Positions 8,076 through 17,004 of a stretch of DNA of 64,000 nucleotides are shown one piece after another (the first letter of the stretch is position 1; every line of letters begins with the position of its first letter). Source of the stretch: Rhizobium mesoamericanum STM3625 (lineage in GTDB: Bacteria > Pseudomonadota > Alphaproteobacteria > Rhizobiales > Rhizobiaceae); the NCBI RefSeq assembly GCF_000312665.1, contig NZ_HF536773.1:1420661-1484660 (forward strand), written 5' to 3'. The notes under the pieces are model-generated. The model saw only the letters and a list, made by a program, of their open reading frames with translations. It was not told where the DNA came from and ran no database searches. The translations under genes were made by a program, and so were the position numbers.

Positions 8076-9692
8076 TTAGATCATCTCTCGCAATCTACGA
8101 CCCGTTTCCTGCAGCAGCTTAAATGCCGCATATCGCCGGTCATGTTTCTCGCGCAGAGCCACCGAGGGTCGATAGACCTTTGCAATGCGCGACATGACAG
8201 CCATCGCGCTGGAAAGATCGGGGTAGTAGCCGCCGGCAATAGCCCCGAGTATTGCAGCGCCAAGCAGCACCGGCTCAGGGCTTGTCACGCTCGCCACCTC
8301 CGTCGCCGTGGAGTCTGCAATCATTTGCAGGACGAGCGGACTGTTTGCCGCTCCACCACTGGCCATGATCAAGTCAATATCGATCGCCTTATCGGCCAAT
8401 GCGTCAAGCAGTTGCCGCAGCCCGCAGCCGAGACCTGCAAGGCCCGCCACGTAAAGTGCGACAAGCGAATCCTCGCTTTCGTCGAGCGTCAATCCGGCAA
8501 TCAGGGCACGCGCATCAGGGTCGGCAAACGGCGCCCGGTTGCCGAGAAATTCCGGCACCACGATAACACCGTCGGCGAGGCCGGCGACGCCGTCCCCCGC
8601 GCGAGCGGCTGCTCGCTCCAGATAGCCGACGAGCGACAGCCCCTCGGCCTTGGCACGCTCCTCGATTACGCCGGAGGCCGGGTGCATGCGCACCAGATAG
8701 TCGATTGCGGCACCTGCCGCAGACTGTCCGCCCTCGTTCAGCCAGAGACCCGGAACCATCGCTGAAAAATACGGGCCCCAGACCCCGTCGACGAAGGTCG
8801 GTTCTTCTGTTGTCGCCATCGAGCAAGCCGACGTACCAAAAATATAGGCCAGACGGCGGCCGATGTCGGCACGTCGCTCCGTTCCACCCTCAACCGCGCC
8901 CAATGTCCCAATGCCTCCGGCATGTGCATCGATGAGCGCGGCACCGACGGGCGTGCCGACCGGCAGGCCGAGGTCGGCGGCCGCCTGGACGGAAAGCCCG
9001 GTACCGAGTGCGGCTCCCGGCGCGACAATATCCGTCCCGATCCGACTGAAGTCATCGGCGGCCAGGTCCTCAAGGCCAATCGCGCGAAAATAGTCGGCGT
9101 CCCAGCGTCCCTCGTGGGCGAGGTAGGTCCATTTGCAGGTCACCGTGCAGACAGATCGCGCCAGGCTTCCCGTGGCACGCCATGTCAGATAGTCGGAAAG
9201 GTCGAAAAAGTGGGTCGCCGCCCGGTATTGCTCCGGGAGGTGCCTCTTCAGCCACAGGAGCTTCGGTGTTTCCATCTCGGGCGACATGCGGCCACCAACA
9301 TAACGCAGCACCGCATGGCCGCCGGCGTTGATTTCGTCGGCTTCGGCGATCGCCCGGTGGTCCATCCAGACGATGATGTTTCTATTGGCATCGCCGGAAC
9401 GGCTGACGCTGATCGGGACTCCATCCCTGCCGAGAGCAACCAGCGAACAAGTGGCGTCGAAGCCGATGCCGGCGATGGAGGCCGGGTCGATGCCCGCATC
9501 CGCGACGGCCTGACGAACCGTGCCGGACACCGCCCACCAGATATCCTCGCTGGACTGCTCGACCACGCCGCCAGCCCCGTGCCAGATGGCAATCGGCTGC
9601 TTTGCCGACGACAGCAGATCGCCGCTCTCGTTGAATACTCCCGTGCGCGCGCTGCCGGTGCCGACATCTATCCCCAGAAAGTGGCGTGCCAT
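8076..9692 (-). CDS. D-ribulokinase (FGGY family)
   Basis: FGGY-family pentulose kinase of 538 residues that phosphorylates D-ribulose to D-ribulose 5-phosphate in ribitol catabolism. The N-terminal actin-like fold shows the phosphate motif FLGIDVGTGSARTGVFN, followed by GFDATCSLV and IIVWMDHRAIAEAD. The second domain has GVIVVPEFLGNRAPFADP and a glycine-rich ASGGAANSPLVLQMIADS. Length and motifs fit the FGGY 5-carbon kinase subgroup better than xylulokinase. It starts two bases after the stop of the ribitol dehydrogenase gene, the last gene of the operon. Substrate assignment rests on the neighbouring dehydrogenase. Confidence 0.87.
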   Translation of the reverse strand: MARHFLGIDVGTGSARTGVFNESGDLLSSAKQPIAIWHGAGGVVEQSSEDIWWAVSGTVRQAVADAGIDPASIAGIGFDATCSLVALGRDGVPISVSRSGDANRNIIVWMDHRAIAEADEINAGGHAVLRYVGGRMSPEMETPKLLWLKRHLPEQYRAATHFFDLSDYLTWRATGSLARSVCTVTCKWTYLAHEGRWDADYFRAIGLEDLAADDFSRIGTDIVAPGAALGTGLSVQAAADLGLPVGTPVGAALIDAHAGGIGTLGAVEGGTERRADIGRRLAYIFGTSACSMATTEEPTFVDGVWGPYFSAMVPGLWLNEGGQSAAGAAIDYLVRMHPASGVIEERAKAEGLSLVGYLERAAARAGDGVAGLADGVIVVPEFLGNRAPFADPDARALIAGLTLDESEDSLVALYVAGLAGLGCGLRQLLDALADKAIDIDLIMASGGAANSPLVLQMIADSTATEVASVTSPEPVLLGAAILGAIAGGYYPDLSSAMAVMSRIAKVYRPSVALREKHDRRYAAFKLLQETGRRLREMI

Positions 9693-9694
9693 GT

Positions 9695-10423
9695 CTAGAG
9701 ATCCGTGCTGTGAGGCAGAATGACGAGGTCGCGGATCGTCACGTTGCGCGGCCGCGTCAGCATGAACATGACAGCGTCAGCTACTTCGCTCGCTTCCATC
9801 AGGCCGCCTGCCGCAATGGTTTCTTCGAGCTTCGCTTTCGGCCAATCGCTGATCAGGGCAGTGACAACGGGGCCCGGCGCCACCGCGCCGACGCGGATGC
9901 CATGCTTCATCACCTGTCGCCGCACCGTGTGAACAAACGCCTGCACGGCAAACTTGGATGCAGTATAGATCGGCTCCCATACTACGGGGACCAAGCCTGC
10001 GATGGAGCTCGTCATGATGATGTCGCCGGTCTGCCGTTCAACCATATGCGGCAAGACAGCCTGTACTGAGCGGAAGGCGGCATTGACGTTCAAATTGAGC
10101 ATGCGATCCCAGGCATCAGGATCCCCCTCCACTACGTCGCCGCCTATATAAGCGCCGGCATTGGCGTGGAAGATGTCGAGTTTGCCAGACTTTTCCAGAA
10201 TCTGCGGCATCATCGTTGCGACGCTGTCCGGGCTTGTAAGATCGATGACCAGCGGAAATGCCTGTGGTCCAAGTTCTGAGCAGATCTGCCTCAGGGAATC
10301 CTCTGCCCGGTCGATCAGGGCGACCCTGACGCCCTCGTTGAGCAGCGCTTTCGCGCATTCAAGGCCGATCCCCGAGGCCGCGCCGGTGACCGCTGCGACC
10401 TTGCCCGAAAGTTCCTGTCTCAT
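9695..10423 (-). CDS. rbtD: Ribitol 2-dehydrogenase
   Basis: Classical SDR of 242 residues that oxidises ribitol to D-ribulose with NAD+. It shows TGAASGIG, NAGAYIGG, a serine-containing MTSSIAGLV and the catalytic YTASK. Diagnostic stretches match the ribitol dehydrogenases of Klebsiella: IFHANAGAYIGGDVVEGDPD, VWEPIYTASKFAVQAFVHT and a C-terminal VTIRDLVILPHSTDL. Two ATGs compete; the second (10423) has AAGGAATG at a proper distance, so it is preferred over 10429. It sits between the ABC permease and ribulokinase genes. The pathway ribitol to ribulose to ribulose 5-phosphate is complete in this operon. Confidence 0.9.
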   Translation of the reverse strand: MRQELSGKVAAVTGAASGIGLECAKALLNEGVRVALIDRAEDSLRQICSELGPQAFPLVIDLTSPDSVATMMPQILEKSGKLDIFHANAGAYIGGDVVEGDPDAWDRMLNLNVNAAFRSVQAVLPHMVERQTGDIIMTSSIAGLVPVVWEPIYTASKFAVQAFVHTVRRQVMKHGIRVGAVAPGPVVTALISDWPKAKLEETIAAGGLMEASEVADAVMFMLTRPRNVTIRDLVILPHSTDL

Positions 10424-10451
10424 TAGCATTCCTTACCTTTTTATCTTGGGT

Positions 10452-11711
10452 CTAGGCGCGTCCGTGCGACACCCTCGAACGGCGTGCGAGCGAGTCGACG
10501 ATGACGGCAATGGCAAGAACGGCGCCTGTAATCATGTAGCGAAGCGACGATGACAGATCGAGCAGCGTCAAGCCGTTAGCGATTGACTGGATGACGATGA
10601 TGCCGAGCAGGGCCGAATAGGCACTGCCGCGACCGCCAAAGAGGCTGGTTCCGCCGATAACGGCGGCGGCGATGGCATTGAGGTTGACGTCGCCCGTCCC
10701 CGCCTGCTGGCTTGCCGATGCAAGACGAGCAGCAGATAGCACGCCACCCAGGGCAGCCAGCATCGAGCAGAGCATGAAGGCGCTCGTATAGATTAGGCGG
10801 ACATTGATGCCGGCGCGACGCGCAGCCTCGCGATTGCCGCCGACCGCAGTCATTGAACGTCCCCACTTGGTGCGGGTCAGCGCGTAGCTCATGGCGACGA
10901 CCAATCCCACGAACAGGCCGAACATCCATGGAATGCCGCGGTCCTGGTTAAGATAGAAGACGATAAGCTCCAGGACCACGGTGATGAGTATTGCGCGCAA
11001 GACGAGGCTGCCGAGCGACCGCGAGGACAGGCTCGCCTCACGTCGGCGAACGACGGTCCGGTACCCGGTCACGAACAACACGATCCCAGGGATGGCGGCG
11101 AGCACATAGGAAACCGCATCGGGCATGACGAGCAACTGTCCGAAGTTCACGACCGCCGAACCATAGGGCAGGTTGATCGAACCCGTCGCGCCGAGAAGGT
11201 AGAGTTGCATGCCAAGAACAGCGAGCAACCCGGCCAACGTCGAAACGAAGCTCGGCATGCCCAGGCGATTGAACAGCAACGCATACAGAGCGCCAATGAC
11301 ACCGCCCGCGACGAGAGCTGCAAGGATCGCCAGAGCAACCGGCCAGCCTTCGTTGACCCACAGCATACCAACGAGTGCCGAAGCGAAGCCACTTATCGAG
11401 CCGACGGAAAGGTCGATCTCGCCGACCATCAGAATGCAGACGATGCCGAGCGAAATGACGCCAACCGTTGATGCATCGAAGAGCAGGTTGACGAGATTGT
11501 TGGCCGAAAGGAAGATCGGATTGAGCGAGGCAAACACCGTCCAGATGAGAATTAGCCCGACGACAACAGGCAACGATCCGAGATCGCCCGATCGCACGCG
11601 ATCGGCGAAAGCCCGGACGGCGCCGCTGACGCCGGTTTCATGCTTGACGCGAACGTCGCTTCTATCCAGCAACGGCGCGGAAGGCGCGTTCTGATTGGCG
11701 TTGCTGCTCAT
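10452..11711 (-). CDS. Sugar/polyol ABC transporter permease (XylH/RbsC type)
   Basis: Inner-membrane permease of the BPD_transp_2 family, 419 residues and about ten hydrophobic segments. Typical motifs are ISLGIVCILMVGEIDLSVGS and, near the C-terminus, AAVIGGTSLFGGRGS. The N-terminal 45 residues are cytoplasmic. The length is that of XylH-like permeases and longer than RbsC. The start codon overlaps the stop of the ATPase gene (ATGA). With the ATPase and binding protein upstream it forms one importer, probably for ribitol. The assignment to ribitol is by operon context. Confidence 0.9.
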   Translation of the reverse strand: MSSNANQNAPSAPLLDRSDVRVKHETGVSGAVRAFADRVRSGDLGSLPVVVGLILIWTVFASLNPIFLSANNLVNLLFDASTVGVISLGIVCILMVGEIDLSVGSISGFASALVGMLWVNEGWPVALAILAALVAGGVIGALYALLFNRLGMPSFVSTLAGLLAVLGMQLYLLGATGSINLPYGSAVVNFGQLLVMPDAVSYVLAAIPGIVLFVTGYRTVVRRREASLSSRSLGSLVLRAILITVVLELIVFYLNQDRGIPWMFGLFVGLVVAMSYALTRTKWGRSMTAVGGNREAARRAGINVRLIYTSAFMLCSMLAALGGVLSAARLASASQQAGTGDVNLNAIAAAVIGGTSLFGGRGSAYSALLGIIVIQSIANGLTLLDLSSSLRYMITGAVLAIAVIVDSLARRSRVSHGRA

Positions 11712-12529
11712 GGCGAATCTCCATCACTGATCTCCCGCGGCAGCTGGCGTCGGCTTGCCCTGCGGGAGACGGAATTGTCGGCAGCTCCGGTGATGGCGCT
11801 GACGAGTTCCTGGTTGGTTGCGTCGGGATAGAATATTCCATTGTTGCGGCCGAGGCGCAGGACCACGATGCGGTCCGCCACGGCCCGAACGTCTTCCATA
11901 TTGTGACTGATCATGATGACGCCGAGGCCACGGTCGCGAACCCGCTCGATGAGGTTCAGGACCTCTGCCGTCTGTGCCACGCCAAGTGCGGCCGTCGGCT
12001 CATCGAGCATGATGAGCTTCGGCTCCAGGAGCAGCGATCTGGCGATCGCGACCGTCTGGCGCTGACCGCCCGAAAGCGAGGCAATGGGAATGCGAACGCT
12101 CGGGATGCGAGCGGAGAGTTCATTCAGTAGCTTCCAGGAACGCACCTCCATCGACACTTCGTCGAGCTGCAGCGGGTTGGTCTCCCGGCCCAGGAAGATG
12201 TTGGCGACAACATCGAGATTTTCGCAAAGGGCGAGATCCTGAAACACCGTCGCAATGCCTAGATCGAGCGCGGTACTGGGGTCGGAAAGCGTCACCGGCT
12301 TTCCCGCAAAGGTGATCGTGCCCGATGTCGGCTGGTGCACGCCGGCAAGAATTTTGACGAGCGTCGACTTTCCCGCGCCATTGTCGCCGACGAGAGCCAC
12401 GACCTCACCCGCATGCACGTCGAGATCGATATCCGTCAGTGCCGACACCGCGCCAAAATTCTTGGAGACGCCACGCAGGCTGAGCACCAGCTCGCCGGTC
12501 GGGGGCGCGTCGTGTTGAGGGTTCGTCAT
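11708..12529 (-). CDS. Sugar/polyol ABC transporter ATPase, single domain
   Basis: ATPase of 273 residues for the carbohydrate importer encoded around it. Walker A GDNGAGKSTLVKIL, signature LSGGQRQTVAIARSLL, Walker B LIMLDEPTAALG and switch ISHNMEDV are intact. It has one nucleotide-binding domain, like FrcA or XylG-short proteins, and not the fused double domain of RbsA, so it must act as a homodimer. The start MTNPQHD at 12529 is chosen because the ABC core begins shortly after; the open frame extends to 12640 over the intergenic stem-loop. Confidence 0.9.
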   Translation of the reverse strand: MTNPQHDAPPTGELVLSLRGVSKNFGAVSALTDIDLDVHAGEVVALVGDNGAGKSTLVKILAGVHQPTSGTITFAGKPVTLSDPSTALDLGIATVFQDLALCENLDVVANIFLGRETNPLQLDEVSMEVRSWKLLNELSARIPSVRIPIASLSGGQRQTVAIARSLLLEPKLIMLDEPTAALGVAQTAEVLNLIERVRDRGLGVIMISHNMEDVRAVADRIVVLRLGRNNGIFYPDATNQELVSAITGAADNSVSRRASRRQLPREISDGDSP

Positions 12530-12571
12530 CGGGGCAAGCCTTTCCGTATGAGTCTTAATACCTGCAATGAG

Positions 12572-12596
12572 CCCCCCGACTACGAGCGTCGGAGGG
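12572..12596 (-). promoter_or_regulatory. Intercistronic stem-loop between binding protein and ATPase genes
   Basis: On the minus strand CCCTCCGAC and GTCGGGGGG (12596-12588 and 12580-12572) form a 9-bp stem with one G-T pair and a 7-base loop. It follows the binding protein stop by 16 bases. Such hairpins commonly protect the binding-protein message or attenuate read-through in ABC operons. There is no T-run, so it is not a strong terminator. Confidence 0.55.
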
Positions 12597-12612
12597 CCCT
12601 CGGGAGGAGCTC

Positions 12613-13698
12613 TTAGCTGCCGATGCCAAGCTTCTTGCAACCCTCCGCATAGCGGTCGCCGCAGAGCTGCTCAGGTGTCTGGATCGGCTTGCCGTTGACC
12701 GTCTTGTCGATGATCTCGGCCTTGAGGTTCTCGGCCGTCACGAGCGCCGGCGTGAATAACTGCGTCGGCGTGTCGAACAGCTTCGTATCGGCCTTCGGTG
12801 TTTCGCCAGCGAGCAACTGCATCGCGACGTTGGCGGCAGCGGCGGCAACGATCTCGCTCGGCTTGGAGATGGTGTTGTACTGGTCACCGGCGATGATCAG
12901 CTGCAAGCCGGCAATCGTCGCGTCGTTGCCAGTCACCGGCGGAACAGGATCAACGCCAGCCGCCTTGAAGGCAGCAACAGCTCCGCCGCCGGTACCGTCA
13001 TTTGCGGCCACGACGCCGATGATCTTCTTGCCGAAGCGAGTGATCTGGCCGCTTGCCCACTGTTGAGCCTTCGGAGGCGCCCATTCCGGCGTGTCGTATT
13101 CGGCCAGAACTTGGTATCCGCCTTCCGCGATGCCGGCGTGGATGCCCTTCTTGATGAGGCCGGCGGCCGCATCAGTCGGCGAGCCGTTGATCTCGAGCAG
13201 ACCACCGTCTTCCGGCTTGACGTTGTTCTTCTTCAAATGCTCGACGAGCGATACGGCAATCATGTTGCCGATCTCTTCGTTGTTGAAGGAGACGTAGTAG
13301 TCGGCTGCGGCGGACGGGATCGGGCGGTCATAGGCGATGACCTTGACGCCCTGGCTCTGTGCCATCTTCACCAGCGACGCAGCAGCGGTGGAATCGACCG
13401 GGTCGAGGACGATGGCCTTGGCACCCTGCGAAATTGCTGAGTTAAATTGCTGCTGCTGGCGCGATGCGTCGCCGTTGGCATTCTGGTAGATCACCTTGCA
13501 GCCTGCGCAGAGCTTGGCCATTTCGGCCTGGAAGCCCGGAAAATCATGCTCTTCGTAACGCGTCGAGCTTTGGTCGGGCATCAGGAAGGCGACGGTCGCA
13601 TCCGTGACCTTGGCCGATTGTGCAAAGACGGATGTCCCGCTGAGAAGGCCCAACGAAAGAACAGCAGCGCCTGCGAGTTTCATCGAAAGTTGAGTCAT
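12613..13698 (-). CDS. Periplasmic sugar/polyol-binding protein
   Basis: Family 2 (RbsB-like) binding protein of 361 residues with a Sec signal peptide (MKLAGAAVLSLGLLSGTSVFAQ). The mature protein shows two periplasmic-binding lobes, with AKAIVLDPVDSTAAASLVKM and VVAANDGTGGGAVAAFKAAG typical of the family. It captures the substrate, probably ribitol, for the permease and ATPase encoded downstream. The start MTQLSMK at 13698 has GGAGAAA upstream; 42 further in-frame residues upstream are not signal-like. First gene of the transport and catabolic operon running 13698 to 8076. Confidence 0.9.
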   Translation of the reverse strand: MTQLSMKLAGAAVLSLGLLSGTSVFAQSAKVTDATVAFLMPDQSSTRYEEHDFPGFQAEMAKLCAGCKVIYQNANGDASRQQQQFNSAISQGAKAIVLDPVDSTAAASLVKMAQSQGVKVIAYDRPIPSAAADYYVSFNNEEIGNMIAVSLVEHLKKNNVKPEDGGLLEINGSPTDAAAGLIKKGIHAGIAEGGYQVLAEYDTPEWAPPKAQQWASGQITRFGKKIIGVVAANDGTGGGAVAAFKAAGVDPVPPVTGNDATIAGLQLIIAGDQYNTISKPSEIVAAAAANVAMQLLAGETPKADTKLFDTPTQLFTPALVTAENLKAEIIDKTVNGKPIQTPEQLCGDRYAEGCKKLGIGS

Positions 13699-13938
13699 TT
13701 TCGGTTTCTCCATTGAAGAGATCGATTGTTGCGGTTGCTGACTCAGACCTGTGGCTGGCCTGAGTTCAAAAGCGCACAGAGCCTCCGTCCGAAGCTGGCG
13801 GTCAGAGACCGCGATCGGCCGCACGTCTGAGCTGCACCTGTTCCAAATTTGAGGACAAGCATCCTCTTGCGGAGGCCGCCACGGTCTCCGTTCGCACTTG
13901 CCGTCAATGTGTCCTGTCTCCTCCCTGTCCTCCTTGAG

Positions 13939-14835
13939 TTAGGCGGCCTCCACCGCTTTTTCGTTTTGTGCCCTCAGTGCTCGGAACCTGGAGGGCGGCA
14001 TCCCTTTCCGCGCTAGAAAGTGCCTGTTGAAATTCGATAGGTTGTTGAAGCCCGATGCGTAGCAGATATCGATCACCGCCATCTCCTCGCTGCTCATCAG
14101 CAACTGACAGGCGAGATTGATGCGCAGGCGGTTGACATACTGAACCACCGAGAAGCCGGTATGTTTCCGAAACGACCTGGAGAATGCGCTCGGCGTCTGA
14201 CCGGCAATCGCCGCCAGATCAGTCTCGGAAAACGGTTCCGTCAGGCGCTCGCGGATGAAGGCGAGCGCCTTATTGGTGCCGATCGACATATAACCGGAGG
14301 GATCCGGCTGATAGTCGGACGTCGTCAGGGCGACATGCTCGTTGGCACCAGTCAAGAGCTCGACGAGCTGCATGAAAAGCGCGATGCGACGGGCACCCAC
14401 AGCCTCCAGCATCTCTTGCATGATCGGCTTTGCAAGGGCAGCCGTCTCGACCGGAAAGAGCACGCCCCGACGGCTATCGGCAAGCACTGAGCGGAACCCC
14501 TTGAGCTCGGGAAGAATGGAAAGCAGGCCATCGATGAAGGCCTCGGAGAATTGCAGAACCAGGCATCGCTGCTCGATGCGCCTGTTGTCGACGACGTCGC
14601 TCACCCAGTTGTGGGGCAGGTTTGGGCCAGTCATGACAAAATTACCCGGCTGGAAGTCACCAATGAAGTCGCCGACGAAATAGCAGCCGGACGTTTCAGT
14701 GATGAGGTGGATCTCGTACTCGGGGTGAAAGTGCCACCGCACCGTATGATAGGGATAACCGTGCGACCACATCTTGAAGGACTCGCCGGATCGTATCTGG
14801 ACGACTTCCAGATCGGGCTCTGATACATCCCGCAT
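13939..14835 (-). CDS. AraC family transcriptional regulator
   Basis: AraC/XylS regulator of 298 residues: an N-terminal cupin-like sensor domain (WHFHPEYEIHLI, NFVMTGPNLPHNW) and a C-terminal double HTH (SETDLAAIAGQTPSAFSRSF, and AVIDICYASGFNNLSNFNRH with the family-typical KGMPPSRFR). The start at 14835 has AGGGAGGGG ahead of it. It lies upstream of the ribitol transport and catabolism operon in the same direction, with 240 bases between, so it is the likely activator. Ribitol or ribulose as inducer is inference. Confidence 0.88.
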   Translation of the reverse strand: MRDVSEPDLEVVQIRSGESFKMWSHGYPYHTVRWHFHPEYEIHLITETSGCYFVGDFIGDFQPGNFVMTGPNLPHNWVSDVVDNRRIEQRCLVLQFSEAFIDGLLSILPELKGFRSVLADSRRGVLFPVETAALAKPIMQEMLEAVGARRIALFMQLVELLTGANEHVALTTSDYQPDPSGYMSIGTNKALAFIRERLTEPFSETDLAAIAGQTPSAFSRSFRKHTGFSVVQYVNRLRINLACQLLMSSEEMAVIDICYASGFNNLSNFNRHFLARKGMPPSRFRALRAQNEKAVEAA

Positions 14836-15212
14836 ACGACTACCCCTCCCTAGGGTACACTCCGCTACTGGGCCATGAACGGAGGAACTCTCCCGGCTCC
14901 ATCCCGCGACCATGGAAGAAGTTTAGCCGGATGCGACAGGGTGCTCCACCACATTTGACCCCACTGGCCGATACTTTTTTGTCATCCGATTCAACGTTAC
15001 CTAGATGCCGCTTGGCATATTTCCAGGTGAATCGGCTCTTGCGGGTGAGGATCCCGGGCCTGTGATGGCAGGAACCGCGCAGGAATGGGAAACACGTTCC
15101 CGTCACGCTTTTTCCTTGGGCGAAGGGGGCCATTGTCACCGATCTATCGCCTCCCGCTGCTAGAGGGCTCGCGATCCCTTGACGCACAGGAACGTCAAAC
15201 CGGCCCCGAACG
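14836..15212 (-). other. Intergenic, possible decayed sequence
   Basis: About 375 bases between the AraC gene and lhgO. An open frame of 141 codons exists on the minus strand, but it has no recognisable motif and is rich in arginine and glycine, like shadow frames. The segment around 14942-14975 (CACATTTGACCCCACTGG) is reminiscent of insertion-sequence remnants. I cannot support this further. Confidence 0.3.
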
Positions 15213-16442
15213 TTAGGCTCGAGCCTGCTCCGGGGCTGGGGACGCGTTGATTGCCTCGCCCTCAAGCAGCCGCTCCACGATCATCCGGCCAATGGGGATG
15301 GCGGAGGTTGCCGCGGGCGAGGGTGCATTGCAGACATGCAGCATCCGTTCGGTCTGCTTGAAGAGAAAGTCATGGACCAGGCTTCCGTCGTCCATCACCG
15401 CCTGCGCGCGAATGCCAGCCCGTGGGCTCTGTAGGTCATCAATTGTCAAGGACGGGCAATATTTCTGGCACTCCGTGAGGTAGCGGCCGCGTGATGCGGA
15501 ATTGGCGAATTCCGAGATTGCGGAACGCCAGTTCGCCCGCGCCATTTTCCAGAAGCCGGAAAAGGCAGCCATGCTGGCGACGTCCGCGATCGCGAAACTG
15601 CCCTTGGCATAACCTTCGCGCGCGAACCCAAGCACCGCATTGGGTCCAACGGTCATGCCGCCCTCAATCGTTCGTGTCAGATGGATTCCGAGAAACGGCA
15701 AGTCTGGGTCAGGGATCGGGTAGATCAGGCGCTGCGTGACGGTCGCCTTCGATGCCGGCAATGCATAGTACTCTCCTCGAAACGGGACGATCCGATGATT
15801 GATCTTCAGGCCGGCCATTCGTGCGATGCGGTCCGATTGGAGCCCGGCGCAGGCAATCAACCTCTTCGCTTCAACAGAACCGGATCCGCTTTCGATGCGA
15901 ACGCTTTTTTCCTGCTCGTGAATTGCTCTGACTGCGACCCCGCGCCTGATTTCGCCACCTCCTGCCTCGATCTTTTGTGCCATGGCGCGGCAAACGATCG
16001 AGTAGTCGACAATCCCTGTGGAGCGGACAAGAAGAGCACCGAGACCGGCAATATAGGGCTCGTCGGCTCTAAGTTGCCCCTTCGTCAGCCTGGTATAGTC
16101 GATGCCGTTTTGCTGCGCCCTTTCCTCAAGCGCCTCCATACGTAGCGTCTCCGCATCATTGGTCGCAACCAACAGCTTTCCGCAGTTTTCAAACGGGATG
16201 CGATTTTCAGCACAGAAGAGCTTTGTCGCCTCGGCTCCGTCGCGACAAAGTTTTGCCTTCAGCGACCCCGGGGCATAGTAGATCCCAGCATGGATGACAC
16301 CACTGTTGTGACCAGTCTGGTGCCACCCAAGTTCGGACTCTTTTTCCAAGACGATGATGCTGGCGCCAGGCGTTTTTTCCTGCAACGCCATGGCAACGGC
16401 CAAGCCGACGATGCCACCTCCAATGATGCAATGGTCGTACAT
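15213..16442 (-). CDS. lhgO: L-2-hydroxyglutarate oxidase/dehydrogenase
   Basis: FAD-dependent enzyme of 409 residues that converts L-2-hydroxyglutarate to 2-oxoglutarate, passing electrons to quinone or oxygen. The N-terminal dinucleotide-binding motif is CIIGGGIVGLAVAMALQ. Family-diagnostic stretches include GWHQTGHNSGVIHAGIYYAP, FRGEYYALP and the C-terminal CNAPSPAATSAIPIG. Length and motif order match LhgO/LhgD. The start MYDHCIIGG at 16442 is chosen. It is the third gene after the YdiJ-type dehydrogenase and an Lrp regulator on the same strand. That pairing supports the assignment, since YdiJ handles the D enantiomer. Confidence 0.9.
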   Translation of the reverse strand: MYDHCIIGGGIVGLAVAMALQEKTPGASIIVLEKESELGWHQTGHNSGVIHAGIYYAPGSLKAKLCRDGAEATKLFCAENRIPFENCGKLLVATNDAETLRMEALEERAQQNGIDYTRLTKGQLRADEPYIAGLGALLVRSTGIVDYSIVCRAMAQKIEAGGGEIRRGVAVRAIHEQEKSVRIESGSGSVEAKRLIACAGLQSDRIARMAGLKINHRIVPFRGEYYALPASKATVTQRLIYPIPDPDLPFLGIHLTRTIEGGMTVGPNAVLGFAREGYAKGSFAIADVASMAAFSGFWKMARANWRSAISEFANSASRGRYLTECQKYCPSLTIDDLQSPRAGIRAQAVMDDGSLVHDFLFKQTERMLHVCNAPSPAATSAIPIGRMIVERLLEGEAINASPAPEQARA

Positions 16443-16540
16443 GCTGTATCCAGTCCGAGTGGTTCGCTGCACGCTACCATTCACGCGGCTCGTCGTCTTG
16501 CGATCCTTATGGCGTAAGTCGCTACTTCAGGTCCGCGTTT

Positions 16541-16993
16541 CTATTTCTGGCGCGCCGACAGCACGTTGCGGATCGAAAAACTTGAATTTATCCGCAGTAC
16601 GCCCGGCAGGACGGAGAGGATCTCCTTGTGGATCCTTTCGAAAGCACCGGCACTTTCGACATCGATACGCAGGAGATAGTCCGATCCGCCTGTCATCAGG
16701 AAACATTCGCGAATTTCGGGATATTTGCGGACAGCTGCTTCAAAGCGGTTGAGATACTCTTCCGTCTGACGCTCCAGCGTGATCTGGATGATCACGGCGA
16801 TTGCTTCCTCACCAAGCACATCGATAAGCGCCGTATAACCCTTGATAATTCCTGCTTTTTCCATCAGCGCAATTCGGCGCAAGCAGGCCGACGCGGACAG
16901 GCCGACCTCCTTACCGAGATCGACGTTGGATATACGGGAGTTCAGGCGCAACTGCCGGATGATTTTCCGGTCGAGGGCATCGATCTCATACAT
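16541..16993 (-). CDS. Lrp/AsnC family transcriptional regulator
   Basis: Lrp-type regulator of 150 residues. The N-terminal HTH is LDRKIIRQLRLNSRISNVDL followed by GKEVGLSASACLRRI, and the C-terminal RAM/effector domain includes GYTALIDVLG and FLMTGGSDYLLRIDV. It lies between ydiJ (11-base gap) and lhgO (98-base gap), all on the minus strand. It probably senses an amino acid or 2-hydroxy acid and controls this operon. The ligand is unknown. Confidence 0.9.
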   Translation of the reverse strand: MYEIDALDRKIIRQLRLNSRISNVDLGKEVGLSASACLRRIALMEKAGIIKGYTALIDVLGEEAIAVIIQITLERQTEEYLNRFEAAVRKYPEIRECFLMTGGSDYLLRIDVESAGAFERIHKEILSVLPGVLRINSSFSIRNVLSARQK

Positions 16994-17004
16994 TGTCGCC
17001 TCAT

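Noticed and set aside
14840..15265. 141-codon frame between the AraC gene and lhgO
   Set aside because: No recognisable domain, basic low-information sequence and overlaps the lhgO end. Considered as an IS21-like remnant because of TTTGACCCCACTGG, but no inverted ends or transposase motif found.
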